A stretch of 64,000 bases of DNA from an uncultured Dechloromonas sp. (lineage in GTDB: Bacteria > Pseudomonadota > Gammaproteobacteria > Burkholderiales > Rhodocyclaceae), in the NCBI RefSeq assembly GCF_945957265.1, contig NZ_CAMFKO010000009.1, positions 45,868 to 109,867 on the forward strand, given 5' to 3'. This document shows positions 40,202-54,363 of the stretch, one piece after another; the stretch's first letter is position 1, and each line of letters begins with the position of its first letter. The notes beneath the pieces are model-generated. The model did no database searches and was not told the DNA's origin. It was given only the letters and a program-made list of their open reading frames with translations. A program made the translations under genes and the position numbers.

Positions 40202-40684
40202 TCAGCGGAAGAAGCGGCCGAGCAAACCCGAAATGAAACCGGCGCGCGCTTCTGCCTTGGGTACCGCGACTTCGTGGTGCGCCGCTTCGGGGCCGACCAT
40301 TTGCTTCACCGAATCGGCATAGTCCCGGTCTTCGTTGGCAATGTGGTTGAGCAGCCACTTGGCCAGCATGGAGTGCAGTTCGTCGGCGATATCCTCGCCC
40401 TTGGCGGCGCGCATCGTGAAGTCGGTGACCCGCTTGATGAACAGTTCGTGGACTTTCTTGTGCGGCTTGATGAACTTGTAGCCGGCTTCTTCCATCATCG
40501 ACTCTTCGAAACCGAAGTGGGATTGCGTGTAGTCGATCAGTTGCTCGATGACATCGGTGACCATGGCCTTGTCGCCCTTGGCCTTGGCGATTTCCAGGTC
40601 GTTGATGTAATCGACGATGCGTCGGTGCTGGGAATCGATGACGTCGATCCCGGTGTCCAGCTTGCTTTCCCAAATGATGGGCAT
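40202..40684 (-). CDS. bacteriohemerythrin
   Basis: [44 protein letters not shown] iron-ligand pattern; Met at 40684. Confidence 0.92.
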   Translation of the reverse strand: MPIIWESKLDTGIDVIDSQHRRIVDYINDLEIAKAKGDKAMVTDVIEQLIDYTQSHFGFEESMMEEAGYKFIKPHKKVHELFIKRVTDFTMRAAKGEDIADELHSMLAKWLLNHIANEDRDYADSVKQMVGPEAAHHEVAVPKAEARAGFISGLLGRFFR

Positions 40685-40992
40685 GTCGGTTCTCCCGTAG
40701 TCACAATTCTGGTGCCCTTGGTACCTTGCGAAGGGCTGTTTTCTGGTGAGCCAACAGTGAAGCGACGGCCTGGTGCGATGTGCTCTGAAACGATGTTGGC
40801 GAAATTGTGGCAACACTTTCCGCTATTTCCAGGGGTGTATTATTGATTTGGGTCAATTTTTGGCCAGTTCGCCGGTGGCCCCGGGGGCTTGGATATGCCT
40901 TTGAAATATTTGGGGATTTGATTGCCCGACCGGCTTGCCCCGGTTTTCCGGAGCACGGCACGACTGTACGTTGCGGCGCTGCTCGTGTGAGA

Positions 40993-41373
40993 ATGCAGTT
41001 TCGCCAGTTCGATTGGAATGCCACCGTGAAAGAACGTCGCCGCTCTCCCCGCGTTCGCCTGCTGGGAGAAATTCACCTCAGCCTGGGCGGGAAAAACCTC
41101 CGGCTGCCGGCCTCGGATATTTCGGTATCCGGCGTCGGGGTGCTGATCGAGGAGCGCGTTCTGGGGGCCAAGCCCAGCGGCGAGGTGGGCGTGTGCCGCA
41201 TCGAGTCGCCGGATTTGGGCGGCGTCATCGAGGCCTACGTCAGCGTGATGCGGATACGCCGCGTCGGGAGCCTGCGCCTGGTGGGTTTGCGTTTCGAGTC
41301 GATCAGCGACGAGGAACTCGAGCTGATCAGCGAATACAAGCGGAAGTGCCGGCTTGCGCCGGCAACTTCCTGA
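40993..41373 (+). CDS. PilZ domain-containing protein
   Basis: KERRRSPRVRLLGEIHLSLGGKNLRLPASDISVSGVGVLIE. Confidence 0.82.
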   Translation: MQFRQFDWNATVKERRRSPRVRLLGEIHLSLGGKNLRLPASDISVSGVGVLIEERVLGAKPSGEVGVCRIESPDLGGVIEAYVSVMRIRRVGSLRLVGLRFESISDEELELISEYKRKCRLAPATS

Positions 41374-41381
41374 TCGCTTCC

Positions 41382-41693
41382 TCAGCTCCGGAAAAACCCC
41401 TCCAGGTTCTGGAAGACCGCATGGTCGGCGTTGTGGCGTCGAATGCCGATCACGTCTTCGAGTTTGTCGACCTGCTTCATCATCTGCGGCAGGCGCTGGT
41501 CTTCGTTGACCAGCAACCAGATCCGGCTGCGGCTGCCGTCGCCCAGCGGCAGGCAGAGAATCCCTTCGACGTTGTAGGCGCGGCGCGAGAACAGGCCGAC
41601 GACGTGGGACATGACGCCGGGGTGGTTATTGACGTCGATTTCCAGAACGGCGCGAGACAGCGCATTTTGTTCGTGGCGGTTGATGGCATTCAT
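41382..41693 (-). CDS. ilvN: acetolactate synthase small subunit (ACT domain)
   Basis: AVLEIDVNNHPGVMSHVVGLFSRRAYNVEGILCLP; Met at 41693. Confidence 0.9.
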   Translation of the reverse strand: MNAINRHEQNALSRAVLEIDVNNHPGVMSHVVGLFSRRAYNVEGILCLPLGDGSRSRIWLLVNEDQRLPQMMKQVDKLEDVIGIRRHNADHAVFQNLEGFFRS

Positions 41694-41695
41694 GT

Positions 41696-43366
41696 TCAGG
41701 CTCCGATCATGTCGCGGTTGGCAGCGCCCGGCGGCACCATGGGATAGACTTTTTGCTCGGCATCGATGCTGGCGTGGATGAGGCATGGGCCGGGGCGGTT
41801 GATGGCTTCGACCAGTGCGGCGCAGGGGTTGGCGGCCTGATCGAGGTCGACCGCGGCGATTCCGAAACCCTGGGCCACCTTGACGAAGTCGGGCGTGGAC
41901 TTGAATTGCGAGGCGAACAGCCGCTCCCCGTAGAACAATGTCTGCTGTTGATGCACCAGGCCGAGGGTCGCGTTGTTCATCAGCACGATCTTGACGTTCG
42001 CCCCTTCCTCGGCGGCAGTGACCAGCTCCTGGATGTTCATCAGGATCGAACCGTCGCCGGTGAAGCACACCACCGTCCGCTCCGGTTCGGCCAGCGCCGC
42101 GCCGATGGCGGCGGGGACGCCGAAGCCCATGGTGCCCAGGCCGCCGGAGGTCAGCCACTGCCGGGGGCGGCGCAAGGGATAGGCCTGGGCGACCCACATC
42201 TGGTGCTGGCCGACGTCGGTGGCGATGGTGGCTGCGTCGTCGAGGCAGGCGGCGACGGTGCGGATCAGGCCGAAATGTGACAGCGGATTGTCCAGGTCGG
42301 GCATCGCCAGCGGGTTCTCCGCTTTGAGGTCGGCGACGCGCTGCAGCCACTGGGGCCGCCGGTTCTCGGCAACCGCCGGCATCAGCCGGAGCAGCGCCGC
42401 TTCGACGTCGGCGGTGATGCCGATATGGGCGGTCTTGATCTTGTCCAGCTCCGCCGGGTCGATGTCGATATGAATGATCTTTGCCTGCGGGCAGAAGGCG
42501 GCGACCTTGCCGGTGGCGCGGTCGTCGAAGCGGGCACCGACGGCGACCAGGAGGTCGCACTCGTCGAGCGCCAGGTTCGTGTAGCGGGCGGCGTGCATGC
42601 CGAGCATGCCCAGCGACAGCGCATGGTCGACCGGCATGGCGCCCAGCCCCATCAGGGTCATCACGGTCGGCAGGCCGGCCTTTTCGGCGAGTTGGACGGC
42701 CAGCCCGGAGGCGCCCGAATGCACGACGCCGCCGCCCAGGTAGAGGATCGGACGCTTGGCGGCGTTGATCATCGCCGCTGCTTCGGACAGCGCCCAGCCG
42801 TCGGCCTGCGGCGGTGCCTGGCGCTGGCCGGGAGCAGGCCAGGCGCCGATCTCGATGGCCTGCATCTGCACATCCTTCGGAATGTCGACCAGCACCGGGC
42901 CGGGGCGGCCCGAGGCGGCGAGCTCGAAAGCGCGGGGGATCACTTCCAGCAATTCCTCGGCCGAAGAGACGAGGAAATTGTGCTTGGTGATGGGAATCGA
43001 CAAGCCGTAGGTATCGACTTCCTGGAAGGCGTCGGTTCCGATCATGGCCTTGGGCACCTGGCCGGTGATGGCGACCAGCGGAATCGAATCGAGCTTGGCA
43101 TCGGCGATGGCGGTCAGCAGGTTGGTCGCCCCGGGGCCGGAGGAGGCCAGGCAGACCGCGGTCTGGCCGGTGGCGCGGGCCATGCCCTGGGCCATGAAGC
43201 CGGCGCCCTGTTCATGCCGGGCCAGCACGTGATGGATGATGGACGATTGCCCGAGGGCATCGTAGATCGGCAGGATGGCGCCGCCGGGGATGCCGGCGAC
43301 GGTGCGGATGCCCTGGCGTTCAAGCAGTCGCACGGTGATCTGGGCGCCGTTCAGTGTTTCTGTCAT
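41696..43366 (-). CDS. ilvB: acetolactate synthase large subunit
   Basis: GIRTVAGIPGGAILPIYDAL, GPGATNLLTAIADAKLDSIPLVAITGQV, GDGSILMNIQEL; Met at 43366. Confidence 0.94.
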   Translation of the reverse strand: MTETLNGAQITVRLLERQGIRTVAGIPGGAILPIYDALGQSSIIHHVLARHEQGAGFMAQGMARATGQTAVCLASSGPGATNLLTAIADAKLDSIPLVAITGQVPKAMIGTDAFQEVDTYGLSIPITKHNFLVSSAEELLEVIPRAFELAASGRPGPVLVDIPKDVQMQAIEIGAWPAPGQRQAPPQADGWALSEAAAMINAAKRPILYLGGGVVHSGASGLAVQLAEKAGLPTVMTLMGLGAMPVDHALSLGMLGMHAARYTNLALDECDLLVAVGARFDDRATGKVAAFCPQAKIIHIDIDPAELDKIKTAHIGITADVEAALLRLMPAVAENRRPQWLQRVADLKAENPLAMPDLDNPLSHFGLIRTVAACLDDAATIATDVGQHQMWVAQAYPLRRPRQWLTSGGLGTMGFGVPAAIGAALAEPERTVVCFTGDGSILMNIQELVTAAEEGANVKIVLMNNATLGLVHQQQTLFYGERLFASQFKSTPDFVKVAQGFGIAAVDLDQAANPCAALVEAINRPGPCLIHASIDAEQKVYPMVPPGAANRDMIGA

Positions 43367-43412
43367 GGAGGTTCCTTTGGGTTGTTGGCTCAACCGGCGG
43401 GCTCCAAAACAA

Positions 43413-43442
43413 AACCCCCGCCGGTTTGGGCCGGCGGGGGTT
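43413..43442 (-). terminator. ilvB attenuator terminator
   Basis: Reverse strand AACCCCCGCCGG-CCCAAA-CCGGCGGGGGTT followed by TTGTTTT; between leader peptide and ilvB. Confidence 0.85.
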
Positions 43443-43463
43443 GGTGAATTCCTGGTGTTTCGT

Positions 43464-43574
43464 TTACCTGACCCGCGACGGCGCGTGCGTTACGACGCCT
43501 ACTTTAATTACGCGTACGACGACCGGCGACACTGCGTGGGCAGCGGCGGAGCGGAAGAGTCGGGTAGCGTTCAT
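43464..43574 (-). CDS. Val-rich leader peptide of the ilvB attenuator (IvbL-like)
   Basis: MNATRLFRSAAAHAVSPVVVRVIKVGVVTHAPSRVR*, 36 aa with 9 Val, immediately upstream of terminator and ilvB. Confidence 0.82.
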   Translation of the reverse strand: MNATRLFRSAAAHAVSPVVVRVIKVGVVTHAPSRVR

Positions 43575-43693
43575 CGGGGTCTGGTTCAGGTAAATTTGTA
43601 GTGATCCTGAACTATCGCCGAGTCGTTCGGGAAAATCAAGCGCGCTGACAGTAGGGGTATTGGGTGGTGTTCTATCGGTCGGTGGTTTGCCGC

Positions 43694-43954
43694 TCAGGCC
43701 GCGACGGCCAGTCCCTTGACCTGGTGACGTTCCAGGCGCCGCATCTCGGCACGGAAAGCGACCTGTTGCCCGGCGGTGATCATGCGCTGGCCCGAGCTGC
43801 CGTTCCACTCGAACTGCACGCCGTTGAGGTGAACGCCGGCATGGATCAGCGCATCGGCCAATTCACGCAATTCGGCTTTCTGTATGCGGCAACCATCGCT
43901 CAATGTGGCTACGAATTCATTCTTGAACAGGATGATGCTGGCAGTGGTCGTCAT
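43694..43954 (-). CDS. hypothetical protein
   Basis: 86 aa, ATG with upstream GGAGGAAAACGAC-type RBS. Confidence 0.6.
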   Translation of the reverse strand: MTTTASIILFKNEFVATLSDGCRIQKAELRELADALIHAGVHLNGVQFEWNGSSGQRMITAGQQVAFRAEMRRLERHQVKGLAVAA

Positions 43955-44236
43955 GTCGTTTTCCTCCTGACGCTAAGGTAGCGCGATGCCAGCTGGGTAG
44001 TGTGTGGCGTATTCCACATTTTGCCGGAAATAGCCTTGGCGTTGCGCCCGGGAGGGTGATGGCAAATTCGCCAAATACTACAAAATAGTTCAGCTCGATC
44101 AATTACTTGCATTCGTCGGTCAAGCGGAATTTACATCTTCGATCCTTGACGGGGGGCACTGTCTCTCGCTTACACTCCCATTTCTAAGAATGAAATGGGC
44201 CGAGCGTTTGAAACGGCCCGGAGTGCAGACAAAAGG

Positions 44237-45523
44237 ATGACAGTGAAGCGGAAAGTTCTGGTTGCCGATGCCTCGAAGGTGGTGCGTGCCTCGCTGTCCA
44301 AGCAGCTGGCCGAGCATTTCGAGGTTCGCGAGGAGGCAAGCGGCGAGTCTGCCTGGCAAACGCTGGTTCTCGACAGCGCCATTGTCGGCGTCGTCTCCGG
44401 CGTCAGCCTGACGAAGCTCGATGGCCTCGATCTGCTGGAGCGGATTCGCGAGAGCAAATTGTCGCGCCTCAAGTCGCTGCCGTTCTTTCTCGTCGTCTCG
44501 AATTCCTTTGGCGAGTCGGAGCGGATGCATGCCCGTGCGCGCGGTGTCACCGATTTTGTTGCCAAGGACTCCAGCAATGCCTCGCTGGATGGCGTGACCG
44601 CCATGCTGTTGGGCCTGGCGCCCGAGGCCTTGGAGGCCGCCGACGCGGCGGCGCCCGTAGCGTTTCCGGTGCTCGTCGCGGCCGCCGAAATCCAGCCGGA
44701 CGACCTGGCGACGCGCACCGATGTCGGGGTCAGCGACGTTCTTGGAACGCTGGGCGGAATGGCGGGGCTTGAGCCCTCGGGTTTCGATGCGGCAGGGCCG
44801 ATCGATGAGGACCTGGGGCACGACAGTCCGGTGTATGCGCAGGATAGCCTGGAGGCGGCGTTGGCGAAAATGCTTCCCGGCGCCCTCGAAGGGCGCGGGG
44901 TCGGCGTTCTGGCCTTTGGCCTGGATAACTACCGGGAGCTGATCGCGCAGCACGGCGAGGAGCTCGTCGCGCGAACGGTCGAGAAATTCTCCTTCATGGT
45001 CGCCAGGAAAATCAGGCCGGAGGATGTCATCAGCCAGCTTCCGGGCGGGCGCATCGTCATTGTCGCACCGGCGACGACGACCGCCATCTGCTCGGGGTTC
45101 GCGAATCGCATCTGCAAGGCGATGGCGACGGCGCAAATCGCGGTTCGCGGCCAGCGCATCGACCTGACGGTCAGTGCCGGCGTGGCCGTGATTCCCGAGG
45201 ATGGCGTTTCTCTTTCCGGGCAGGCCTTGCTGAACCTGGCCGATGCCCGCCTCGACGATGCGCAGCGTGCGGGCGGCAACCGGGTTGTCGCCAAAGTCAA
45301 TGCCAGAGGGAGTGGCGTCGGCAGTTGCGAGGCGTTTGTGCCTCAGCTCAAGGAACTGCTCGCATCGGTCGACCCGGCGGTCTTGCGTCCCTGTCTCGGT
45401 ACTGTCGGCTTGCAGTTGATTCCGCTGCTCAAGGAGATCGAAAGCAGCTTCCGCCTCGGCTTGCCGATCGACGACCTGAAGCGCCGCCTGTGGGATAAGG
45501 CGCGGGCCGAGCGCATGCTCTGA
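44237..45523 (+). CDS. response regulator with degenerate GGDEF-like domain
   Basis: VLVADASKVVRASLSKQLAEHFEV receiver; C-terminal GGDEF-fold sequence lacking the GG(D/E)EF motif (SQLPGGRIVIVAP). Confidence 0.8.
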   Translation: MTVKRKVLVADASKVVRASLSKQLAEHFEVREEASGESAWQTLVLDSAIVGVVSGVSLTKLDGLDLLERIRESKLSRLKSLPFFLVVSNSFGESERMHARARGVTDFVAKDSSNASLDGVTAMLLGLAPEALEAADAAAPVAFPVLVAAAEIQPDDLATRTDVGVSDVLGTLGGMAGLEPSGFDAAGPIDEDLGHDSPVYAQDSLEAALAKMLPGALEGRGVGVLAFGLDNYRELIAQHGEELVARTVEKFSFMVARKIRPEDVISQLPGGRIVIVAPATTTAICSGFANRICKAMATAQIAVRGQRIDLTVSAGVAVIPEDGVSLSGQALLNLADARLDDAQRAGGNRVVAKVNARGSGVGSCEAFVPQLKELLASVDPAVLRPCLGTVGLQLIPLLKEIESSFRLGLPIDDLKRRLWDKARAERML

Positions 45524-45573
45524 GCGGTACGCCCTGAGGTGCTCGTGGGCCTTGCTCTGGCGGCAAGCCGGGG

Positions 45574-46350
45574 TCAGCGTTCGGGGCGCAGCAGGCCGAT
45601 TTCCCTTGCCGTATCCGGGCCGATGACCGTTTCTGCCAGGCTGGCCGGTATTTCGGAGGTGCTTTCGTCGATCGGGGTGCGTCCCCCCATGATTTCAGCG
45701 CGAACTTGCGGCAGTCGCGGGGAGCGCTGCGGCTCGGCGTAGCCTTGCGGGTGGATGGGCTGCAGCGTGGCGGGGTCGTATTTGTCGGTTGCGCCAAAGG
45801 TGTGCAGCAGTTCGTGGGCAATGACCACGTTGTTCTGCCGTCGTTGCTGGCGGCTGGCGTAAGCGTGGATGAGGCCGAGCTGGCCCTTGGCGAGGCCGGT
45901 GGAATGCGGGGCCCTGCCGTTCAATTCGGGGTCGTGGAACAGCACGAACAGGCGGACCTGCGGCTTGGGTCCGGCGATGGCGTCGTGCCGGGAAGCCCAC
46001 CAGCGTAGTTGCAGGCTCCACAGGATGGCTTCAAGCGCGCCGGCGCGGTTCGGCGGGAGAGGCGGCCTGTCGCTCAAGGGCGGCGCCAGTTGCAGCACGA
46101 CGGGCTGCAGGACCGGGCGTCCGTGACGATTACTCTCGGTTTGCAGCCATTGCGCGATGTCGTCGAAGCTGTCGGCGCTCAGATTGTTCAGGTAGTTGCG
46201 TGTGGCCGGCGAGTCATCGGCGGCAATCGGGTAGATCGCCACGTGCACCGAGTGCTCCCATGCGGTCAGCCTGGCGTTGGCCCGCCACGCGCCCAGGCCG
46301 ACGGTGGCCAGGACGAGGATGAGGATGGCGATGCGAAATTTTCGGAACAT
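45574..46350 (-). CDS. hypothetical membrane-anchored protein with HExxH-like motif
   Basis: N-terminal TM; VVIAHELLHTFGATDKYDP zinc-metalloprotease-like motif. Confidence 0.7.
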   Translation of the reverse strand: MFRKFRIAILILVLATVGLGAWRANARLTAWEHSVHVAIYPIAADDSPATRNYLNNLSADSFDDIAQWLQTESNRHGRPVLQPVVLQLAPPLSDRPPLPPNRAGALEAILWSLQLRWWASRHDAIAGPKPQVRLFVLFHDPELNGRAPHSTGLAKGQLGLIHAYASRQQRRQNNVVIAHELLHTFGATDKYDPATLQPIHPQGYAEPQRSPRLPQVRAEIMGGRTPIDESTSEIPASLAETVIGPDTAREIGLLRPER

Positions 46351-46392
46351 GTCCTGAATCGGAGTCGGCTATCGGTCGTGAACGAAGGCGGA

Positions 46393-46420
46393 TGAAAAAA
46401 CCCGGCCGCAGCCGGGTTCT
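46393..46420 (-). terminator. intrinsic terminator of fumarase gene
   Basis: AACCCGGC-cgca-GCCGGGTT; T-tract on the reverse strand. Confidence 0.8.
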
Positions 46421-46436
46421 CATGCATGCCGTGCAA

Positions 46437-47969
46437 TCAGGCCTTGAGCGGGATCTTGCCGATCTTGACTTGCCATTCCTTCGGGCCGGTTTCATGCACG
46501 CTGGTGCCGGAAGAATCGACGGCCACGGTGACCGGCATGTTCTCGACATCGAACTCGTAGATGGCTTCCATGCCGAGGTCGGCGAAGCCGACGACCTTGG
46601 CCGACTTGATCGCCTTGGCGACCAGGTAGGCGGCGCCGCCGACGGCCATCAGGTAGGCCGACTTGTTGTCCTTGATCGCCGCGATGGCGGTCGGGCCGCG
46701 CTCGGACTTGCCGACCATGGAGATCAGGCCGGTCTGCTCCAGCATCATGCGGGTGAACTTGTCCATGCGGGTGGCGGTGGTCGGACCGGCCGGGCCGACG
46801 ACTTCGTCGCGCACCGGGTCGACCGGCCCGACGTAGTAGATGACGCGGTTGGTGAAGTCCACCGGCAGCTTCTCGCCCTTGGCCAGCATGTCGGAAATGC
46901 GCTTGTGGGCGGCATCGCGGCCGGTCAGCATCTTGCCGTTGAGGAGCAGCTTCTGGCCGGGCTTCCAGGAGGCGACTTCTTCCTTGGTCAGGGTGTCGAG
47001 GTTGACCGGGGTGGCCGACTGGAGATCGGGCGTCCAGGTCACGGCCGGCCAGTCTTCCAGCTTCGGCGGCTCGATTTTGGCCGGGCCGGAGCCGTCCAGG
47101 TGGAAATGGCAGTGGCGGGTCGCGGCACAGTTCGGCACCAGGGCGACCGGCAGGTTGGCGGCGTGGCAGGGGTAGTCGAGCACCTTGACGTCGAGCACGG
47201 TGGTCAGGCCGCCCAGGCCCTGGGCACCGACGCCCAGCGCGTTGATCTTTTCCATCAGCTCGAGGCGCAGTTCTTCCGGACGGCTCAGCTTGGCACCGGA
47301 GGCGGCCTTGGCCTTCAGTTCGTGGATGTCGACAGGCGCCATGATGGATTCCTTGGCCAGCAGCATGGCCTTCTCCGGCGTGCCGCCGATACCGATACCG
47401 ATGATGCCCGGCGGGCACCAGCCGGCGCCCATTTCCGGAATCTTCTTGAGTACCCAGTCGACCAGGTCGTCGGACGGGTTGAGCATGGCGAACTTGGACT
47501 TGGCTTCCGAGCCGCCGCCCTTGGCCGCGCAGATGACCTCGACGTGGTGGCCTTCGACGATCTCGAAGTGCACGACGGCCGGGGTGTTGTCCTTGGTGTT
47601 CTTGCGGGTGCCGGCCGGGTCGGCGAGCACGGAGGCGCGCAGCGGATTGTCCGGGTTGGCGTAGGCGCGGCGGACGCCCTCGTTGATCATCTCCTGGATG
47701 CTCATCGTCGCATCCGGCCAGCTGACCTGCATGCCGACCTTGATGAAAACCATGCCGATACCGGTGTCCTGGCAGATCGGGCGATGACCTTCGGCAGCCA
47801 TCCGGGAGTTGGTCAGGATCTGGGCGATGGCGTCCTTGGCGGCGGGGTTTTCCTCGCGCTCGTAGGCTTCACCCAAGGCCTTGATGTAATCCAGCGGGTG
47901 ATAGTAGCTGATGTACTGGAAGGCATCGGCGACGGACTGGATCAGGTCTTCCTGTTTGATGGCGGTCAT
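46437..47969 (-). CDS. fumA: class I fumarate hydratase (single chain)
   Basis: HRPICQDTGIGMVFIKVG, AAKGGGSEAKSKFAMLNPSDDL, GWCPPGIIGIGIGGTPEKAMLLAKE. Confidence 0.92.
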   Translation of the reverse strand: MTAIKQEDLIQSVADAFQYISYYHPLDYIKALGEAYEREENPAAKDAIAQILTNSRMAAEGHRPICQDTGIGMVFIKVGMQVSWPDATMSIQEMINEGVRRAYANPDNPLRASVLADPAGTRKNTKDNTPAVVHFEIVEGHHVEVICAAKGGGSEAKSKFAMLNPSDDLVDWVLKKIPEMGAGWCPPGIIGIGIGGTPEKAMLLAKESIMAPVDIHELKAKAASGAKLSRPEELRLELMEKINALGVGAQGLGGLTTVLDVKVLDYPCHAANLPVALVPNCAATRHCHFHLDGSGPAKIEPPKLEDWPAVTWTPDLQSATPVNLDTLTKEEVASWKPGQKLLLNGKMLTGRDAAHKRISDMLAKGEKLPVDFTNRVIYYVGPVDPVRDEVVGPAGPTTATRMDKFTRMMLEQTGLISMVGKSERGPTAIAAIKDNKSAYLMAVGGAAYLVAKAIKSAKVVGFADLGMEAIYEFDVENMPVTVAVDSSGTSVHETGPKEWQVKIGKIPLKA

Positions 47970-47982
47970 GCGGGACTCCGGT

Positions 47983-48519
47983 TTAGTGGCTCTTGTGTTG
48001 CAAGGCGAGGGTCTGGGTCATCATCTTGTCGACCAGCGCCATGGCGAGGGCCGAGACAAGGAAGACCAGATGGATGACAACCTGCCAGAGCAGGGTGTGC
48101 TCGGACAGGTTGGCAGCATTGATGAAGCTTTTCAGCAGGTGGATCGACGAGATGCCGATGATCGCCGTGGATAGCTTGATCTTGAGTACGCCGGCATTGA
48201 CGTGCGACAGCCATTCCGGCTGGTCCGGATGGTCGTCCAGGTCGAGGCGCGAGACGAAGGTCTCGTAGCCGCCGACGATGACCATGACCAGCAGGTTGGC
48301 GATCATCACCACGTCGATCAGGCCGAGGACGATCAGCATGACGTCGGTTTCGGTCATGTGGTGCGGGCCGAAGGCGCCGGTGACCAGGTGGCTCAACTCG
48401 ACCATGAACAGCCAGCAGTAAACCACCTGGGCGACGATCAGGCCGACGTAGAGCGGGGCCTGAATCCAGCGGCTGGCAAAGATGAACGATTCGAGGGATT
48501 TGACGGGCGAACTCATCAT
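47983..48519 (-). CDS. TIGR00645 / YqhA-family membrane protein
   Basis: [23 protein letters not shown]..., [34 protein letters not shown]. Confidence 0.88.
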   Translation of the reverse strand: MMSSPVKSLESFIFASRWIQAPLYVGLIVAQVVYCWLFMVELSHLVTGAFGPHHMTETDVMLIVLGLIDVVMIANLLVMVIVGGYETFVSRLDLDDHPDQPEWLSHVNAGVLKIKLSTAIIGISSIHLLKSFINAANLSEHTLLWQVVIHLVFLVSALAMALVDKMMTQTLALQHKSH

Positions 48520-48791
48520 CGGGAGGGCGGTTGGTTGGGGGCGTCGAGTTTACCACGGGGGGCGCGTCTGCCGGGGTGGGCTGAGGGTTGTCATGGAAAG
48601 TTACTGAATTGCTGCGGCGCAGCGTGATTTCGTAAGTCCTTTGTAAGATTATCCGGGTCTAATGCCGCCTCAACGCTGGCGAGGGGAATGAGGTGTTCTC
48701 CAGCTTGCGCGGCTTTAAACGTCCCGGGGGAAAGCCCGAGATCCGATCGGTTGTTTCAACATAATTGCGAAGTACCGCAGAGGAGAAAAAT

Positions 48792-50756
<1,965 letters not shown>

Positions 50757-50944
50757 GGCGAACGTGCCGGGTTTTGCCTACGGTGAAACCCGGTCGCCGG
50801 CCGGCAATCTTCGGGTTGCCGGCCTGACACGATCAACAGGGATGATGGCCTTGCCACATCATCCTGACAGAACAAGGGGCAAGGAGGAGACAATGGTCGC
50901 CCATAAGGTGACTTCCCGTGTGGTCGCACATGACTGCATTCCCG

Positions 50945-50984
50945 AACGGCTGGCACGCTTGGCGTGCCGGCCGTTTTTATTTTT
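50945..50984 (+). terminator. intrinsic terminator after acs / upstream of the SSS-kinase operon
   Basis: AACGGC-T-GGCACGC-ttg-GCGTGCC-G-GCCGTT followed by TTTATTTTT. Confidence 0.88.
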
Positions 50985-50996
50985 GCGGGGTGGGAC

Positions 50997-51191
50997 ATGA
51001 AACGGGCGAGCCCGACCCGCCAGCGGCTGGCCGCGCTCGGCCTGCTCGGCATTCCGTTGCTGACCTATCCCTTGCTCAGCCTGCCAGGCGGCAGCCTGTG
51101 GGGGATTCCGGCCGGCTACCTCTACCTTTTCGGCGTGTGGGCCGGACTGATAGTCCTGGCGGCCTGGGTCGCCGAGAGGCGGAGCAAGTAA
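50997..51191 (+). CDS. small two-TM protein directly preceding the SSS-histidine kinase (CbrX-like position)
   Basis: MKRASPTRQRLAALGLLGIPLLTYPLLSLPGGSLWGIPAGYLYLFGVWAGLIVLAAWVAERRSK; stop abuts kinase ATG. Confidence 0.75.
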   Translation: MKRASPTRQRLAALGLLGIPLLTYPLLSLPGGSLWGIPAGYLYLFGVWAGLIVLAAWVAERRSK

Positions 51192-53906
<2,715 letters not shown>

Positions 53907-53924
53907 CAAAGGGAGACTAAACGC

Positions 53925-54296
53925 ATGACCAAAAAAATACTCATCGTCGATGACGAACCCAACATCGTCATCTCGCTCGAATTCCTGATGAAAAAGGAAG
54001 GTTTCGAGGTTGCCGTGGCCGTCGATGGCGAAGAAGCGCTCGCCAAGGTCGACAGCTTCCGGCCCGATCTCGTCCTGCTCGACGTCATGATGCCGAAGAA
54101 ATCCGGCTTCGAGGTCTGCGAAGCCCTGCGTGCCGATCCGGAAAAGGCCGGCCTGCTGGTCATCATGCTCACCGCCAAGGGGCGGGAGACCGAGGTCGCC
54201 AAGGGGCTGGCCATCGGTGCCGACGCCTACGTGACCAAGCCCTTCTCGACCAAGGACCTGGTGGTCAAGGTCAAGGGCATGCTCGGCACGGCCTGA
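53925..54296 (+). CDS. single-domain response regulator
   Basis: [20 protein letters not shown]...[17 protein letters not shown]...[10 protein letters not shown]. Confidence 0.93.
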   Translation: MTKKILIVDDEPNIVISLEFLMKKEGFEVAVAVDGEEALAKVDSFRPDLVLLDVMMPKKSGFEVCEALRADPEKAGLLVIMLTAKGRETEVAKGLAIGADAYVTKPFSTKDLVVKVKGMLGTA

Positions 54297-54363
54297 TTCA
54301 GGACCTTTCCGGCCTGGCGCCGGAGCCCCTGCAACGATAACCAACCATCCTGGGATGCCTGCC

